Below, piece by piece: positions 5,473 to 7,653 of a stretch of DNA of 7,653 bases (positions within the stretch are counted from its first letter, which is position 1; every line of letters starts with the position of its first letter). Location of the stretch: positions 1-7,653 of the forward strand of contig JALNYF010000075.1 of assembly GCA_023229985.1 (NCBI GenBank), in the 5' to 3' direction. The stretch comes from Bacteroidales bacterium. GTDB taxonomy: Bacteria; Bacteroidota; Bacteroidia; Bacteroidales; WCHB1-69. The position numbers were made by a program, and so were the translations under genes. The notes under the pieces are model-generated. The model worked only from the letters and a program-made list of their open reading frames with translations. It did not search any database and was not told the DNA's origin.

Positions 5473-6520
5473 GTTTTTCATCCTCCGGACACTTTGCTTC
5501 AAAAATGAAAGTCTTAGGTTTGATCACTGGCTCTTTTAGAATGCTCATATCATCGAATGTCTGCGGGTCTGCCCACTGTATGTATCTCGCAACATCGGCT
5601 ATATCCCCGCCCGTCATCCCCATCCTTCTATTCTTCAGTACAATGGTCAGAAGAGGCAGCTCCTTCTCGTACACGTCTGCCAGGGCATTCATGCCCGAAT
5701 GCAGTAATGCGTAATCCCCGGTTATCGCTATCCCGACGGAACGTGCGGCGACGGCGACGGACGACCCCAATCCGTAGTTCGCTATTCCTATGCGATAAGG
5801 GTCCTTCATAGCCAATAAGACACAGCCGGTGTCCAATATGACATCTATTCCCTCTTTGGAGATATACTCAAGAAGAGGCTTGTAGGGGCAGTTCCTGCAG
5901 AATGTCTTGCTGTATCCCTTGATTCTGAAGGTCTCCGGTTCGTTATGCTCTTCCTTGAACAGCCTGTCGGCCTGTTCGGCACGGCCCTTCATGGTGAGGT
6001 CTCTGTCCGTCAGCCTTCCGTATCCCCGGACATTCGGTACAGCGGGGATGCACCGGTCGCTGATGACCGTTCTAAGCTGCAGATCGGTCACTCTCAGGAG
6101 TGTCACTCTTGAAAATCTCTCTGATTCTTCGAATGCTCTTTCGAGACTGCCGTAGGCATCTTCCATGCACAGTTCAACCAGTGGGATCGAGGCCACTTCC
6201 GAATAAGGTCTGGTATCCTGGCGGTTCTGCGAGCCTTCGGCCATGGTATCGTCGCCCGATATCAGGACCACTCCGCCTATCAAACCCTGAGTGGTGGCGT
6301 TCACCAGCGGGTCCGCAAGGGCGTTTACACCCACGTTCTTCACGATCACGACGGACCTTCTCCCCATCAGAGAGTCTCCGAGCGCATATTCCATGGCTGT
6401 TTTCTCATTTATCGCAAAAACTGCATCAGAGTATTCGGCAAGTTCGGTTATAGGGTAGCCTGGCACCGAATACGATGTGTCGCTCAGCGCTCTTATGCAA
6501 TCGGCCAGTAATCTTCTCAT
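5453..6520 (-). CDS. Short IorA-like ThDP enzyme, candidate 2-oxosuberate decarboxylase
   Basis: This 355-residue protein resembles the ThDP-binding parts of the indolepyruvate:ferredoxin oxidoreductase alpha subunit. The pyrimidine-binding domain (about 1-180) has GYP at 21-23, the cofactor-activating Glu39 in INEKTAMEYALG, KNVGVNALADP at 61-71 and SQNRQDTR at 97-104. The pyrophosphate-binding domain (about 205-345) has FCRNCPYKP with Cys208 and Cys211, DTGC at 230-233, GDYALLHSG at 268-276 leading to Asn297 (the GD-X27-N ThDP motif), and GMTGG at 301-305. IorA is normally over 550 residues and ends in a two-cluster ferredoxin domain; that domain is absent, and no IorB gene is present. Non-oxidative 2-oxoacid decarboxylation is therefore my inference. 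As first gene of the aks operon it is well placed to act on 2-oxosuberate. An oxidoreductase subunit with a distant partner remains possible. The ATG has no clear ribosome binding site, suggesting a short leader. Confidence 0.85.
   Translation of the reverse strand: MRRLLADCIRALSDTSYSVPGYPITELAEYSDAVFAINEKTAMEYALGDSLMGRRSVVIVKNVGVNALADPLVNATTQGLIGGVVLISGDDTMAEGSQNRQDTRPYSEVASIPLVELCMEDAYGSLERAFEESERFSRVTLLRVTDLQLRTVISDRCIPAVPNVRGYGRLTDRDLTMKGRAEQADRLFKEEHNEPETFRIKGYSKTFCRNCPYKPLLEYISKEGIDVILDTGCVLLAMKDPYRIGIANYGLGSSVAVAARSVGIAITGDYALLHSGMNALADVYEKELPLLTIVLKNRRMGMTGGDIADVARYIQWADPQTFDDMSILKEPVIKPKTFIFEAKCPEDEKHETIRY
5482..5486 (-). promoter_or_regulatory. Ribosome binding site deciding the aksA start
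   Basis: GGAGG on the minus strand lies inside the 3' end of the preceding gene. It is nine bases before the ATG at 5472 and zero bases before the ATG at 5481, so the downstream ATG is the better start. Confidence 0.65.
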
Positions 6521-6544
6521 AATGGGTCGATTCTCGTACCAGAT

Positions 6545-6587
6545 ATCTGCACATCCCTATAGCCGTATATTGATTTTCATATTACGG
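6545..6587 (-). promoter_or_regulatory. Candidate promoter and dyad upstream of the aks operon
   Basis: The 88-base gap between the transporter stop and the ATG at 6520 is AT-rich. On the minus strand it contains GAAAATCAATATA (about 6567-6579), which resembles an archaeal BRE plus TATA box. Usual spacing would put the transcription start near 6545, about 25 bases before the ATG. An inverted repeat, CCGTA/TACGG (6583-6587 with 6563-6567), flanks the TATA-like core and could be an operator. No strong T run ends the transporter transcript here, so read-through is also possible. Promoter and operator roles are inferred from sequence pattern only. Confidence 0.35.
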
Positions 6588-6608
6588 CACCGTCCGTTAG
6601 CGAAGCTA

Positions 6609-7653
6609 TCAGGAGACCTGTTCCGAGGCTGCCGCTCGGTCATCAGCGATCTTCAACATCAGCACCGTGATGAAGGCCGCAGCACACGCGATCGCAGAAA
6701 GCGCGAACGCAGGAGTGAGGTCCGAGTCCGACACCAAGGTGGACAGGAACGGGAACAGCAGCGCAGAGGCCCCGAATCCCAGGGTCACCATGCCGTAGTT
6801 CGTTCCCATATTCTTGGTGCCGAAGTGATCTGCCGTCACCGCTGCGAATGTGCCGGAAGCACCTCCGAAGGCCAGGGAGATCAGTGCTACGCACACCAGG
6901 AATAGGATCCCGTGGGCGAATATCATGGCGAGCACCCCCACCGCAGTCATCGATATTATCAAGAACAGGGCCTGCGTGCGCCCTATCCTGTCGGACAGCC
7001 ACGTTATCAGGAGACGCCCGGATGCGCTGAATAGGCCGGTGATGATCACTCCCGACACTGCGTAGCTCCCCAATCCCCTCTCCGTCGCCAGGGTGACCAG
7101 ATGGGGATTCAGGACGAAGAACGCCGGGAGGGTGAAGAACATCGCAAGAGTGATAAGATAGAACGTGCGCGTCCTCAGTACTTCTCTGGGTGTATACTGC
7201 CTCTGCTCCAGGTTCCTTTTGGCGGTGATGCCCGGCACCGTGTATCCCGCGGGGGGGTTGCTGAGCATCAGGGATGCGGCCACGCAAATGATCATGAATG
7301 ATATGCCGAATATCATGAATGTCTCCGGTACGCCCACATCCTCCAGGAGGAAATTCGCCAGAGGCGAGAATATCACCAGGGAGAATCCGAAGGAGCCCAC
7401 CATGGCCCCGGTGGCGAACCCGCGCCTGTCTGGGAACCATTTCTGCACACAGGCCACTGTGCATGAGTAGACGATACCGACGCCGACGCCTCCGGTGAGG
7501 CCGTACGTGAGGTAGATCAGATCGGCCGATCCCGGACCGAGGAATGCGGTCGCGAGTATGCCTCCGGACATCAGCAGGCTGCCCAGGGCAGCGACGGACC
7601 TGGGTCCGAACCTGTCTTGGAGATTGCCTCCCAGGAGCATTCCCACCACAAAG
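6609..7653 (-). CDS. OFA-family MFS transporter, N-terminus cut by the window edge
   Basis: About 347 residues of a major facilitator superfamily permease are visible, ending at the TGA at 6611-6609; the start lies beyond 7653. The frame is open to the edge, and the first visible residues run directly into the loop 2-3 motif GGNLQDRFGPR, so roughly the first helix and its loop are missing. About eleven hydrophobic helices remain, with a central hydrophilic loop around NPPAGY and the repeated second-half motif SDRIGRTQ. QKWFPDRRGFATGAMVGSFG and FGTKNMGTNYG are characteristic of the oxalate/formate antiporter (OFA) group, which carries small mono- and dicarboxylates. It precedes the aks operon by 88 bases on the same strand. 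A carboxylate substrate is plausible, but no specific one can be read from the sequence, and a link to the operon is unproven. Confidence 0.9.
   Translation of the reverse strand, partial: FVVGMLLGGNLQDRFGPRSVAALGSLLMSGGILATAFLGPGSADLIYLTYGLTGGVGVGIVYSCTVACVQKWFPDRRGFATGAMVGSFGFSLVIFSPLANFLLEDVGVPETFMIFGISFMIICVAASLMLSNPPAGYTVPGITAKRNLEQRQYTPREVLRTRTFYLITLAMFFTLPAFFVLNPHLVTLATERGLGSYAVSGVIITGLFSASGRLLITWLSDRIGRTQALFLIISMTAVGVLAMIFAHGILFLVCVALISLAFGGASGTFAAVTADHFGTKNMGTNYGMVTLGFGASALLFPFLSTLVSDSDLTPAFALSAIACAAAFITVLMLKIADDRAAASEQVS

Noticed and set aside
6643..7464. Second minus-strand frame of 273 codons inside the transporter gene
   Set aside because: The product is rich in Arg, His, Gly and Pro and lacks hydrophobic helices. 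The overlapping frame is clearly an MFS permease.

Overview
The window looks like chromosomal DNA of a methanogenic archaeon. The main evidence is a compact set of genes for the 2-oxoacid chain-elongation (Aks) pathway of coenzyme B synthesis. Supporting signs are heavy use of AGG and ATA codons, GTG and TTG starts, strong GGAGG-type ribosome binding sites, and TATA-like boxes in AT-rich gaps. The moderately GC-rich coding sequence would suit the Methanomassiliicoccales/Thermoplasmata side of the Euryarchaeota, but that placement is a guess. All supported genes lie on the minus strand, so the biological order runs from high to low coordinates.

Layout in the direction of transcription: 7653-6609 is an OFA-type major facilitator transporter, cut at its N-terminus by the window edge. 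6608-6521 is a short AT-rich gap with a candidate promoter and dyad. 6520-342 is a six-gene operon in which neighbours overlap or are at most 12 bases apart: a short IorA-like thiamine-diphosphate (ThDP) enzyme, aksA (homocitrate synthase family), aksD and aksE (homoaconitase large and small subunits), aksF (homoisocitrate dehydrogenase family), and an NAD(P)-dependent aldehyde dehydrogenase. 341-37 is a gene-free stretch with T-rich tracts, a long stem-loop, a 16-base palindrome and a possible promoter. 36-1 holds the first 12 codons of another minus-strand gene behind an excellent ribosome binding site.

AksA, AksD, AksE and AksF together extend 2-oxoglutarate by one methylene per cycle, giving 2-oxoadipate, 2-oxopimelate and 2-oxosuberate. 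The small subunit carries the YLRT loop known to mark methanogen homoaconitases rather than isopropylmalate isomerases, which supports the Aks reading over leucine synthesis. In coenzyme B synthesis 2-oxosuberate must then be decarboxylated to 7-oxoheptanoate, a step for which I know of no assigned gene.

The most interesting point is that the operon is bracketed by a ThDP enzyme and an aldehyde dehydrogenase. The ThDP enzyme has both ThDP-binding domains of IorA but no ferredoxin domain and no IorB partner here. It is therefore a good candidate for the missing 2-oxosuberate decarboxylase. The dehydrogenase could oxidise the resulting semialdehyde to a dicarboxylate, for example pimelate, a biotin precursor. 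These last two assignments are inference from domain content and gene order.
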